Assembly: GCA_002403995.1 (NCBI GenBank)
Contig: DHIV01000016.1
Span: 22,012 to 28,845 of the forward strand
Reading direction: 5' to 3'
Length of the DNA stretch: 6,834 nucleotides
DNA from: Gallionella sp. UBA4737
Lineage (GTDB): Bacteria > Pseudomonadota > Gammaproteobacteria > Burkholderiales > Gallionellaceae
Notes under the pieces: generated by a model
What the model saw: only the letters and a program-made list of their open reading frames with translations
What the model was told of the DNA's origin: nothing
The model's database searches: none
Shown here: positions 1 to 6,599 of the stretch, in pieces
Layout of the letters: each line of letters opens with the position of its first letter
Numbering within the stretch: position 1 is the first letter of the stretch
Translations under genes and position numbers: made by a program

Positions 1-395
1 AGCGTGCCGAATGCGGTGCCGATATCCATCGCTGCCAGCGAAATGAACACCCGCGCCAGTGCAAACACGCCGACCAGCGCGATCACATCGGCGGCGGGCG
101 AGAACGGCAGGTCCACCGCGATGATCGGAATGATGGCCGCCGCCAGCCACATGCAGCCGAACAAGATGTAGGGTGTGATGCGAAACAGCAGCGACGCGTT
201 ATAGGCGATCACCGCATCCTTGTGGAACAGCTTGCGCAGCGTGCGATAGGGCTGCATCACGCCGGGACCGGAGCGGTTTTGCAACCAGGCGCGGCACTGG
301 TTCACCCAGCCGGTCAGCAGCGGCGCGAGCACCACCACCAGCAATGACTGGTAAAGTTGAAACAGGATGCCCAGGGCTTGATCCGTGCTCATCAT
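1..395 (-). CDS. hyfC: HyfC/HycD-like membrane subunit (NuoH family), 3' end missing
   Basis: Membrane subunit of a hydrogenase-4 / formate hydrogenlyase / Ehr-type complex, homologous to complex I NuoH, which anchors the hydrophilic arm to the membrane and takes part in ion translocation. About 131 codons are present; the family is usually a little over 300 aa, so the C-terminal half lies beyond the left edge. Seen: a hydrophobic segment at about residues 8-28, then the NuoH-type loop RAWLQNRSGPGVMQPYRTL (about 35-53) followed by KLFHKD, a second segment at about 73-94, and a third at about 102-122 leading into ALARVFISLAAMDIG, which resembles the family signature LAR-F--LA--D-G. The start is a tandem ATGATG (395-390). 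The first ATG overlaps the hyfB stop as ATGA, the second as TGATG, so translation is probably coupled to hyfB; the two cannot be told apart. The family is clear; the exact complex is inferred from hyfB. Confidence 0.88.
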   Translation of the reverse strand, partial: MMSTDQALGILFQLYQSLLVVVLAPLLTGWVNQCRAWLQNRSGPGVMQPYRTLRKLFHKDAVIAYNASLLFRITPYILFGCMWLAAAIIPIIAVDLPFSPAADVIALVGVFALARVFISLAAMDIGTAFGT

Positions 396-2413
396 ACAAA
401 TGCCAGCAACACGACCAGCGTGACGAAGGTATAGGTCAGATACAAATGGATGCGCCCGTGCTGCAGCAGCGACGCCCATGAGGAGAGTTTTTCGGTGATG
501 CGTTTGATCGGCAGATACAGCGCGTACCAGAGGCGGTCATCGCTGCGGCCGTGATAGCGCGGATGCGTATCGAAGGCGCTCGGCAACTCGCTCTCGATGC
601 GGAAGAACGGCTCGAAGATGCGCCGGATCGGCTGGCCGAATCCTTCGGCGGTATCCTGCATGCGCGAAGTTTGCGCCGGGTAACCGCAGTCCCAGGCCGG
701 ACCGCGGCGCAGCCGGCCGTGATAAAAGCGATGCACCGTCAATGCGGTCACCAGCATCACGCCCAGCACCGCCAGCAGGAAATACACCGGACTGTAGCTG
801 GCACGCTCGATGTCGACCGGGGCGAGGAACAGCCAGCCAGAGGCAGCGTTACCCAGCCCCCGTCCAACCAATACTTTGGTCACCAGATCAAGTTGATGAA
901 CGACAAACACCGGCGCCAAGCCCAGTCCCACACAAACAAGGGCCAACCAACCCAACCCGATGCGCTCCCAAATGCCGGCATCGTGCGGCTGTTCATTCGA
1001 CTCCTTGGGCGCCTCGCCGCGCGGCTGGCCGAGGAAAATGATCCCGTAGAATTTGACCATCACATACGCCGCCAATGCGGCGGCCAGCGCGATCACCGCG
1101 GCCGCCACCGGTATCAGCATGTTGATGTAGCTGTTGGGCAAGCCCGGCGATAACAAAAATGCCTGCAACAACAGCCATTCCGAAACGAAACCATTGAAGG
1201 GTGGCAGGCCCGATATCGACAGCACACCGACCAGCATCAGCGCCGCGACCCAAGGCATGTGATGGATCAGGCCGCCCATGCGCCCCATGTTGCGCTCGCC
1301 GGTCGCATGCAAAATAGAACCCGTGCCGATGAACAGCAGGCTCTTGAAGAACGCATGGTTCAGGCTGTGGTACAACGCCGCAGTGAGAGACAAGGCCGCC
1401 AGCGCGTCCTTGCCATAGACGTGGAAGATGATGGCCAGGCCGATACCCACCAGCAGCAGGCCGATGTTTTCGATCGAAGAATAAGCCAGCAACCGCTTCA
1501 TGTCGCCCTGCACGGCGGCGAACATCACGCCGAAGATCGCGGTGATCAGGCCCAGCGCCAATGCCAGCACACCCCACCACCATTGCTGCTCACCCAGCAG
1601 ATCGAAGGTGACGCGCAGGATGCCGTAGATCGCCGTTTTCAGCATCACGCCGCTCATCAATGCGGAAACCGGCGAGGGCGCAGCAGGATGGGCTTCGGGC
1701 AACCAGACGTGCAGCGGCAACATGCCTGCTTTCGCGCCAAAGCCGAACAACGCCAGCAGGAACGCCACCGATGCCCAGAAACCCGTCAGATGCGCCTCGC
1801 GCATCGCCGCAAAGGTGTAAGCGCCGATGCCATGCCCGCCCTGCATCACGCCAAAGCTGAGCAGGATCCCGATCGCCCCGACGTGCGCAATCAGCAGATA
1901 CAGATAGCCGGCCTTGCGGATGTCGGGGACATTGTGGTCGGTGGTGACCAGAAAATAGGAAGACAGGGCCATCGCCTCCCACGCCACCATGAACATGTAG
2001 GCATCGTCAGCCAGCAACACCAGCGCCATGCTGGCCAGGAACAGGTGATACTCCAGGCACAGCAAGCCCAGCGTATTGCCCTGCATGGATTTAAAATAAC
2101 CGGCGCTGAACAGCGACACCCCGAACGATGCGCCGCCCAACAGGATCAGGAAAAATGCGGAGAGCGGATCGAGACGAAGGTGAAAAGGCAGATCCGGCAG
2201 ACCCAGCGGCAATATCGCATAGCTGGCTGCCTCGCCGAGCGCCCACAATCCGGTTGCGGCCAGCGCCAGCGAAACAATCGCGCCGACGGGGAAAATGACA
2301 TTGATGATCAGGTGCGGGCTGCGCTGCAGTGCCAGTCCCAGCAGTCCCAGCGCCATCCAAAGCACGATGGCCGCACCCGCAACATCCAACGGCAATACAC
2401 CGACAATGTCCAT
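392..2413 (-). CDS. hyfB: Hydrogenase-4 component B-like proton-translocating subunit
   Basis: Antiporter-like integral membrane protein of 673 aa (NuoL/NuoM/MrpA superfamily, HyfB type), expected to pump H+ or Na+ in a membrane-bound hydrogenase-4, formate hydrogenlyase or Ehr complex. It is hydrophobic nearly throughout, with about 14-16 membrane segments. Visible family residues: Glu146 in MVAWEAMALSSY, Lys228 in FGFGAKAGMLPLHVWLPEAH, Lys259 in SGVMLKTAIYG, His349 and Lys357 in LYHSLNHAFFKSLL, and Glu412 in FNGFVSEW. The C-terminus has the HyfB-type block WDCGY (574-578) and MQDTAEGFGQPIRRIFEPFF (585-604), absent from ordinary NuoL, and ends in a last hydrophobic helix (657-673). The start is well fixed: an in-frame TGA lies 15 bases upstream with no other ATG between. 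The ribosome site is weak (GGTGA at 2430-2426, about 12 bases away). It is the first gene of a leftward operon with hyfC. No frameshift is seen. An Ehr or other Hyf-like complex is an alternative to a true hydrogenase. Confidence 0.93.
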   Translation of the reverse strand: MDIVGVLPLDVAGAAIVLWMALGLLGLALQRSPHLIINVIFPVGAIVSLALAATGLWALGEAASYAILPLGLPDLPFHLRLDPLSAFFLILLGGASFGVSLFSAGYFKSMQGNTLGLLCLEYHLFLASMALVLLADDAYMFMVAWEAMALSSYFLVTTDHNVPDIRKAGYLYLLIAHVGAIGILLSFGVMQGGHGIGAYTFAAMREAHLTGFWASVAFLLALFGFGAKAGMLPLHVWLPEAHPAAPSPVSALMSGVMLKTAIYGILRVTFDLLGEQQWWWGVLALALGLITAIFGVMFAAVQGDMKRLLAYSSIENIGLLLVGIGLAIIFHVYGKDALAALSLTAALYHSLNHAFFKSLLFIGTGSILHATGERNMGRMGGLIHHMPWVAALMLVGVLSISGLPPFNGFVSEWLLLQAFLLSPGLPNSYINMLIPVAAAVIALAAALAAYVMVKFYGIIFLGQPRGEAPKESNEQPHDAGIWERIGLGWLALVCVGLGLAPVFVVHQLDLVTKVLVGRGLGNAASGWLFLAPVDIERASYSPVYFLLAVLGVMLVTALTVHRFYHGRLRRGPAWDCGYPAQTSRMQDTAEGFGQPIRRIFEPFFRIESELPSAFDTHPRYHGRSDDRLWYALYLPIKRITEKLSSWASLLQHGRIHLYLTYTFVTLVVLLAFV

Positions 2414-2464
2414 GCTGATTGTTTTTCACCGACTTGCTGATTGGCCAGACTACGCAAGTGGGCA

Positions 2465-2494
2465 ATTCTACTCCGTCTGTTACCTTGACCTCAA
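2465..2494 (-). promoter_or_regulatory. Candidate sigma-70 promoter of the hyfBC operon
   Basis: Read on the minus strand, TTGAGG (2494-2489, 4 of 6 matches to TTGACA) is followed after 18 bases by TAGAAT (2470-2465, 5 of 6 matches to TATAAT). A transcript would start near 2458, giving a leader of about 45 bases before the hyfB ATG at 2413. Position and strand suit the operon, but the match is by eye and such pairs also occur by chance. No FNR-like or sigma-54-like site was recognised in the 2414-2688 gap. Confidence 0.4.
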
Positions 2495-2627
2495 CAGCAG
2501 TTATGGAACCATCCATTTGGTGAATTGGAATTACCCTCAGTAGATGGTTGGAGGAATGGCGTTTATCGCATGCATTCGAAGACGGTCACAAAAACTGAAC
2601 AGCATTACGCAGAACCGCAAAACGCTG

Positions 2628-2633
2628 CATAAT
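2628..2633 (+). promoter_or_regulatory. Possible -10 element for hsdM
   Basis: CATAAT matches the sigma-70 -10 box at 5 of 6 positions and lies 55 bases before the hsdM start. The -35 region is poor: the best spaced hexamer is ATTACG at 2604-2609, 18 bases upstream, with only 3 matches. The promoter may be weak or regulated, or may lie elsewhere in the 275-base divergent gap. Confidence 0.22.
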
Positions 2634-2674
2634 TCGCCCGGTTTGGTTTTGGTAATTTTCCGGCACCACGGGTA

Positions 2675-2680
2675 AAAGGT
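2675..2680 (+). promoter_or_regulatory. Ribosome binding site of hsdM
   Basis: AAAGGT is complementary to the 16S rRNA 3' end and lies 8 bases before ATG 2689. It supports this start over later in-frame codons and fits the conserved N-terminus of the product. Confidence 0.6.
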
Positions 2681-2688
2681 AACAGCGC

Positions 2689-5118
2689 ATGGCAATCAAG
2701 AAATCCGAACTTTATTCCTCCCTCTGGTCAAGCTGCGACGAACTGCGCGGCGGCATGGATGCCAGCCAGTACAAGGATTACGTGCTGGTGATGCTGTTCA
2801 TCAAATACGTCAGCGACAAATACGCCGACGTGCCTTATGCACCGATCACGATACCGAAAGGCGCCAGCTTCAAGGACATGGTCGCGCTCAAGGGCAAGTC
2901 CGACATCGGCGACCAGATCAACAAGAAAATCATCGCGCCGCTGGCCAATGCCAACAAGCTGGCACAGGCGGACATGCCGGACTTCAACGATCCGGGCAAA
3001 TTGGGCAGCGGTCAGGAAATTGTCGAGCGCCTCACCAACCTCATCGGCATCTTTGAAAACAAGGCGCTCGATTTCAGCAAGAACCGCGCGGAGGGCGACG
3101 ACATCCTCGGTGATGCCTACGAATACCTGATGCGCCACTTCGCAACAGAATCAGGCAAGTCCAAAGGCCAGTTCTATACACCCGCCGAAGTCAGCCGCGT
3201 CATGGCGCAGATCATCGGCATCCGTGACGCGCACACCACAAACAACACCACCGTGTATGACCCGACATGCGGGTCGGGCTCGCTGCTGCTGAAAGTGGGC
3301 GACGAGGCCAAAGCGGAGGTCACGCTCTACGGCCAGGAAAAAGACACTGCCACCTCCGGTCTGGCGCGGATGAACATGATCCTGCACAACAAGCCCACGG
3401 CGCTCATCAAAGGCGGGCACAGCACCTTGGCGAATCCGCTCTATCTCGGCGAAGACGGCAAGCTCAAAACCTTCGACTACGTGGTCGCCAATCCGCCTTT
3501 TTCGGACAAGCGCTGGAGCACAGGCATCGACCCGCTCAACGACCCGCACGAACGCTTCCAGCATTACGGCACGCCGCCTGCCAAGCAGGGCGATTACGCC
3601 TACCTGCTGCACATCGTGCGCTCGCTCAAGAGCACGGGCAAAGGCGCGTGCATTTTGCCGCACGGCGTGTTGTTTCGCGGCAATGCCGAGGCTGACATCC
3701 GCCGCAACCTCATCCGCAAAGGCTACATCAAAGGCATCATCGGCCTGCCCGCCAACCTGTTCTACGGCACCGGCATCCCCGCCTGCATCGTCGTCATCGA
3801 CAAGGCCGGTTACATTGAACACGGGGCCCACACCCGCAAAGGCATTTTCATGATCGACGCCAGCAGCGGCTACCTCAAGGACGGCAACAAAAACCGCCTG
3901 CGCGATTGCGACATCCACAAGATCGTGGACGTATTCAACCGCCGCGATGAAAGCGATCCGAGCTATGCGCGCATGGTCAGTGTCGAAGAAATCGAGAAGA
4001 ACGAATTCAACCTCAACATCCCGCGCTATATCGACAGCCAGCAAGCCGAAGACATACAGGACATCGAAGGCCATCTGCAAGGCGGTATTCCCAGCGCCGA
4101 CGTGGATGCGCTGCACGCCTACTGGGATGTTTGCCCGGATCTCAAAGATGCTCTGTTCAAACCCAAACGCGCTGGCTACCTTGATCTTGCCGTGGACAAG
4201 CAAGCCATCAAGCCCACCATTTATGAGCATGCCGAGTTTGCCCATTTCATCGAGCGCATGAACGAGCTTTTTGCCGAGTGGCGCGAGCTTACCTCTGCCG
4301 CGCTCAAGATCAATCAACCGGATGGCTTTCATCCCAAAGACCTCATCGTCCAGATGTCGGAGAACTTGCTGCTCTGGTATGCGAACAAGCCGCTCATCGA
4401 TAAATACGACGTGTACCAGCACCTGATGGACTACTGGGCGGAGACCATGCAGGACGATTGCTACCTGATTGCCGACGACGGATGGAAGGCTGCCACATAC
4501 CGCATCGTCGAGAAAGACAAGAAAGGCAAGGAAAAAGACAAAGGCTGGGCGTGCGACCTCGTGCCCAAGCAGCTCATCGTAGATCGTTACTTCGCCGTGC
4601 AACAGGTGGGTATCCGTTACCTTGAGGCAGATTTGGAAAGCGTCACGGCCCAACTCGCCGAACTGGAAGAAGAGCACGGCGGCGAAGAAGGCGCGTTCGC
4701 CGAACTCGACAAAGTGAACAAGGCCAACGTCAGCGCGCGCCTGAAAGAAATCAAAGGCGACAAAACAGCCAAGGAAGAAATCGCCGCGCTCGATGCGTGG
4801 CTGAAACTCAGCACACAGGAAACCGACCTCAAAAAATCCCTCAAGGATGCCGAAGCCGAACTCGATGCGCTGGCCTACGCGAAATATCCCAAGCTCTCTG
4901 AGGCCGAAATCAAAACGCTGGTGGTGGAAGACAAATGGTTGGCCGCGCTGGACAAGGACATTCACGGCGAGATGGATCGCATCAGTCAGGCGCTTACCCA
5001 GCGCGTGAAAGAACTGGCCGAACGTTACGAAACGCCGCTGCCCATGCTGGCCGGTAACGTGGCAAGCCTGAGCGCGAAAGTGGAAGCACACCTGCGCAAG
5101 ATGGGGTTTCAGGCATGA
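2689..5118 (+). CDS. hsdM: Type I restriction-modification methyltransferase subunit HsdM, long form
   Basis: N6-adenine DNA methyltransferase subunit of a type I RM system. With HsdS it forms the cytoplasmic modification enzyme that transfers a methyl group from S-adenosylmethionine to adenine in a split recognition site. Of 809 residues, about 1-150 are the helical HsdM N-terminal domain (KSELYSSLWSSCDELRGGMD onward). The catalytic domain runs from about 151 to 446: GQFYTPAEV (160-168), the SAM-binding motif I DPTCGSGSLLLKV (191-203), YGQEKD (214-219), and the catalytic motif IV NPPF (268-271). The core appears intact. HsdM proteins are often about 500-550 aa; here some 360 further residues follow, mostly helical and charged, with a Lys-rich stretch (609-618) and likely coiled coil (about 641-730). 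hsdS starts inside its stop codon (ATGA, 5115-5118), so M and S are co-transcribed and coupled. It is divergent from hyfB across 275 bases. Confidence 0.96.
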   Translation: MAIKKSELYSSLWSSCDELRGGMDASQYKDYVLVMLFIKYVSDKYADVPYAPITIPKGASFKDMVALKGKSDIGDQINKKIIAPLANANKLAQADMPDFNDPGKLGSGQEIVERLTNLIGIFENKALDFSKNRAEGDDILGDAYEYLMRHFATESGKSKGQFYTPAEVSRVMAQIIGIRDAHTTNNTTVYDPTCGSGSLLLKVGDEAKAEVTLYGQEKDTATSGLARMNMILHNKPTALIKGGHSTLANPLYLGEDGKLKTFDYVVANPPFSDKRWSTGIDPLNDPHERFQHYGTPPAKQGDYAYLLHIVRSLKSTGKGACILPHGVLFRGNAEADIRRNLIRKGYIKGIIGLPANLFYGTGIPACIVVIDKAGYIEHGAHTRKGIFMIDASSGYLKDGNKNRLRDCDIHKIVDVFNRRDESDPSYARMVSVEEIEKNEFNLNIPRYIDSQQAEDIQDIEGHLQGGIPSADVDALHAYWDVCPDLKDALFKPKRAGYLDLAVDKQAIKPTIYEHAEFAHFIERMNELFAEWRELTSAALKINQPDGFHPKDLIVQMSENLLLWYANKPLIDKYDVYQHLMDYWAETMQDDCYLIADDGWKAATYRIVEKDKKGKEKDKGWACDLVPKQLIVDRYFAVQQVGIRYLEADLESVTAQLAELEEEHGGEEGAFAELDKVNKANVSARLKEIKGDKTAKEEIAALDAWLKLSTQETDLKKSLKDAEAELDALAYAKYPKLSEAEIKTLVVEDKWLAALDKDIHGEMDRISQALTQRVKELAERYETPLPMLAGNVASLSAKVEAHLRKMGFQA

Positions 5119-6356
5119 ACGAACCGCTGGCAGTGCGGGAAGCGCCGGCCAGTTATCTGGTCGGGCTGGCGTCACAGCGCGTCAGGCCGGGGTACAAGCA
5201 GACCGAGGTGGGGGTGATACCGGTGGATTGGGAGGTCAAGCCGATCAAGGCAGTCTGTAAGCTCATTAACGGCAGAGGGTTTAAGCCTTTTGAATGGCTA
5301 AAAACTGGGCTTCCGATTATTCGTATTCAAAATCTCAATGGGTCAGATGATTTTAATTTCTATCAAGGTGCATACGATAAAAAGCTCGAAGTAGAGTACG
5401 GACAGTTACTCTTTGCTTGGTCAGGCAGTCGCGGTACATCATTTGGTCCACATGTGTGGACGGGGCACCGTGGCTTACTGAATTACCACACTTGGAAAGT
5501 TCAAGTCTATGAATCAGAAATCGATAAAGGATTCTTCCTTTATGCACTGAGACAACTCACTAGCTTCATCGAAGATAATGCCCACGGCGCTTCGGCTCTC
5601 GTGCATACGCAGAAATGGGAAATGGAGGGCTTTGAGTTTCCTCTTCCTCCCACCAAAGCCGAACAAGAAGCCATCGCCGAGGCGTTGAGCGATACGGATG
5701 CGCTGATCGAATCGCTGGAGCAACTCATCGCCAAAAAGCGCCACTTCAAACAAGGCGCGATGCAGGAACTGCTCACTGGCAAAAAGCGCCTGCCGGGGTT
5801 CAATGGTGAGTGGGAGGTGAAGCGGTTGGGAGATGTTGCTGAAATCGTGATGGGTCAGTCGCCGAGTTCGTCGAACTACAATGAAAAAGGCTTGGGACTA
5901 CCCCTGATTCAAGGTAATGCCGATATTGCCAATCGGAAAACAATCAGCCGAATCTTTACAACTGAGATTACAAAGCGCGGCAAATGCGGCGATATTCTGA
6001 TGTCGGTTCGCGCACCAGTTGGAGAAATATCTCGCGCTGTGTTCGATGTGTGCCTTGGCAGAGGCGTTTGCGCAGTCCGTTACTCAAACGATTTCATGTA
6101 TCACTATCTCATTAGCCAAGAGCCGAGCTGGGCAAAGCTCTCAAAAGGTTCTACTTTTGATTCGGTAAATTCGGCAGACGTGAAGGCTCTCGAAGTATGT
6201 TTGCCTAGCGATGTGGAAGAACAAACCGCCATCGCCACCATCCTCTTCGACATGGACACCGAGATCGCCGCGCTCGAAACCCGGCTCACCAAAACCCGCG
6301 AACTCAAACAGGGCATGATGCACAACCTGCTCACCGGGAAGATCAGGCTGGTGTAG
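5115..6356 (+). CDS. hsdS: Type I restriction-modification specificity subunit HsdS
   Basis: DNA-recognition subunit of the type I RM enzyme. Two target recognition domains (TRDs) each read one half of a bipartite site, and the helices between them set the spacing. The 413 residues are of normal size. Seen: a variable leader (1-27), then YKQTEVGVIPVDWEVK (27-42) opening TRD1 (about 40-180); a central helical spacer EQEAIAEALSD...LLTGKKRLPGF (183-229); a second opening GEWEVKRLGDVAEIVMGQSP (231-250) and TRD2 (to about 366); and the C-terminal helix EQTAIATILFD...LLTGKIRL (369-412). The two helical blocks share about 24 of 44 residues, the usual pseudo-twofold symmetry. No stop or frameshift breaks the gene, so the subunit should be functional. 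The start overlaps the hsdM stop by 4 bases. Both TRD segments (about 5265-5580 and 5830-6190) look more AT-rich than the conserved blocks, suggesting TRD exchange. The recognition sequence cannot be read from the protein alone. Confidence 0.95.
   Translation: MNEPLAVREAPASYLVGLASQRVRPGYKQTEVGVIPVDWEVKPIKAVCKLINGRGFKPFEWLKTGLPIIRIQNLNGSDDFNFYQGAYDKKLEVEYGQLLFAWSGSRGTSFGPHVWTGHRGLLNYHTWKVQVYESEIDKGFFLYALRQLTSFIEDNAHGASALVHTQKWEMEGFEFPLPPTKAEQEAIAEALSDTDALIESLEQLIAKKRHFKQGAMQELLTGKKRLPGFNGEWEVKRLGDVAEIVMGQSPSSSNYNEKGLGLPLIQGNADIANRKTISRIFTTEITKRGKCGDILMSVRAPVGEISRAVFDVCLGRGVCAVRYSNDFMYHYLISQEPSWAKLSKGSTFDSVNSADVKALEVCLPSDVEEQTAIATILFDMDTEIAALETRLTKTRELKQGMMHNLLTGKIRLV
5661..6236 (+). repeat. 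hsdS: Direct repeat inside hsdS: start of the two conserved helical blocks
   Basis: The 18 bases at 5661-5678 and at 6219-6236 match at 15 positions (GAACAA, three variable bases, then GCCATCGCC). They encode EQEAIA and EQTAIA at the start of the central and C-terminal helices. The copies are 558 bases apart and mark the downstream border of each TRD. The pattern reflects the duplicated architecture of HsdS and offers short homology for TRD exchange. Confidence 0.75.
5748..6350 (+). repeat. hsdS: Direct repeat inside hsdS: KQG-M--LLTGK-RL blocks
   Basis: The 45 bases at 5748-5792 and at 6306-6350 are in the same phase, again 558 bases apart, and are visibly related in DNA and protein (KQGAMQELLTGKKRL against KQGMMHNLLTGKIRL). 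A matching pair lies at the TRD entrances: 5226-5243 and 5808-5825 share TGGGAGGT-AAGC and encode WEVK. Each TRD is therefore bracketed by similar DNA. Confidence 0.7.
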
Positions 6357-6358
6357 AT

Positions 6359-6430
6359 GTAGGGTGGATAAGCCTAGCGCATCCACCAAATCGGACCTCA
6401 AGGTGGATGCGCTGCGCTTATCCATCCTAC
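6359..6430. repeat. REP-like long inverted repeat after hsdS
   Basis: The arm at 6359-6387 and the reverse complement of 6402-6430 agree at 26 of 29 positions, with a 14-base loop (6388-6401). The arms begin GTAGGGTGGATAAGC and end GCGCATCCACC on the outer-to-inner reading. RNA from either strand would form a strong hairpin. The element starts 2 bases after the hsdS stop. Palindromes of this GTAGGGTGG...CCACC type are, to my knowledge, dispersed intergenic repeats in many proteobacteria. It could be a REP/MITE-like element and could also help end hsdMS transcription, although only a modest T-rich stretch (6431-6439) follows. Confidence 0.85.
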
Positions 6431-6445
6431 CTTGCTTTCTGCTGG

Positions 6446-6466
6446 ATTCCGGGTCAAGCCCGGAAT
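6446..6466. repeat. Short palindrome ATTCCGGG-N5-CCCGGAAT
   Basis: Perfect 8-base arms (6446-6453 and 6459-6466) surround the loop TCAAG. The wider context GGATTCCGGGTCAAG...GGAATGACG resembles the dispersed 'ccgggtcaagcccgg' intergenic repeats found in many proteobacteria. No T-tract follows, so it is not a standard intrinsic terminator. It lies only 15 bases after the larger REP-like element, giving a small cluster of repeats. Confidence 0.65.
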
Positions 6467-6507
6467 GACGCGGCCTCTAAATTAACGCACTGCGCTATTT
6501 TAGTTTT

Positions 6508-6555
6508 TGCCTGAAATCTAAAACAACGCTTGAGTTCCGCTTTACGTTTCAGGCA
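6508..6555. repeat. Inverted repeat TGCCTGAAA / TTTCAGGCA
   Basis: Perfect 9-base arms lie at 6508-6516 and 6547-6555 with 30 bases between. The left arm also sits inside a smaller AT-rich hairpin (TTTTAG 6498-6503 with CTAAAA 6518-6523), so the two structures exclude each other. The right arm lies within the first of the CTTTAC repeats. It may be part of an operator or chance structure. Confidence 0.35.
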
Positions 6556-6593
6556 TCAATGCTTTACAATTAAGCCGTTTTCTCTTTACGTTT
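6540..6593 (+). promoter_or_regulatory. Three 22-base-phased CTTTAC repeats, candidate operator
   Basis: CTTTACGTTT occurs at 6540-6549 and 6584-6593, and CTTTACAATT lies exactly midway at 6562-6571. All three are on the same strand and their starts are 22 bases apart, about two helical turns, so they would face the same side of the DNA. They span the probable -35, -10 and leader of the gene starting at 6600. This is the layout expected of a cooperative repressor or activator site; the HTH protein encoded next door is the obvious candidate binder. The identities and spacing are seen; the function is inferred. Confidence 0.45.
6541..6570 (+). promoter_or_regulatory. Candidate sigma-70 promoter of the HTH gene
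   Basis: TTTACG (6541-6546, 4 of 6 to TTGACA), 18 bases, then TACAAT (6565-6570, 5 of 6 to TATAAT). The transcript would start near 6577, leaving about 23 bases before ATG 6600. Both hexamers lie within the CTTTAC repeats, so a protein bound there would block or modulate this promoter. Confidence 0.4.
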
Positions 6594-6599
6594 ATTGCC

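Noticed and set aside
199..399. Minus-strand 66-codon frame near the left edge
   Set aside because: Out of frame with hyfC, which runs through the same DNA with a clear NuoH-type signature and coupled start.
1259..2440. Plus-strand open frame of 393 codons over hyfB
   Set aside because: The product is rich in Gln, Arg and His with no fold signature, as expected from the reverse complement of a hydrophobic membrane protein gene.
2507..2549. Inverted repeat AACCATC / GATGGTT in the hyf-hsd gap
   Set aside because: Only 7-base arms with a 29-base spacer; expected by chance and not placed sensibly relative to either promoter candidate.
3151..5175. Antisense open frame of 674 codons across hsdM
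   Set aside because: It is opposite a gene with intact catalytic motifs. Its protein shows no recognisable domain, and such long antisense frames arise from GC-rich third-position bias.
6359..6430. CRISPR array or insertion sequence end
   Set aside because: There is one hairpin only, with no repeated units with spacers, no transposase gene and no target duplication seen.
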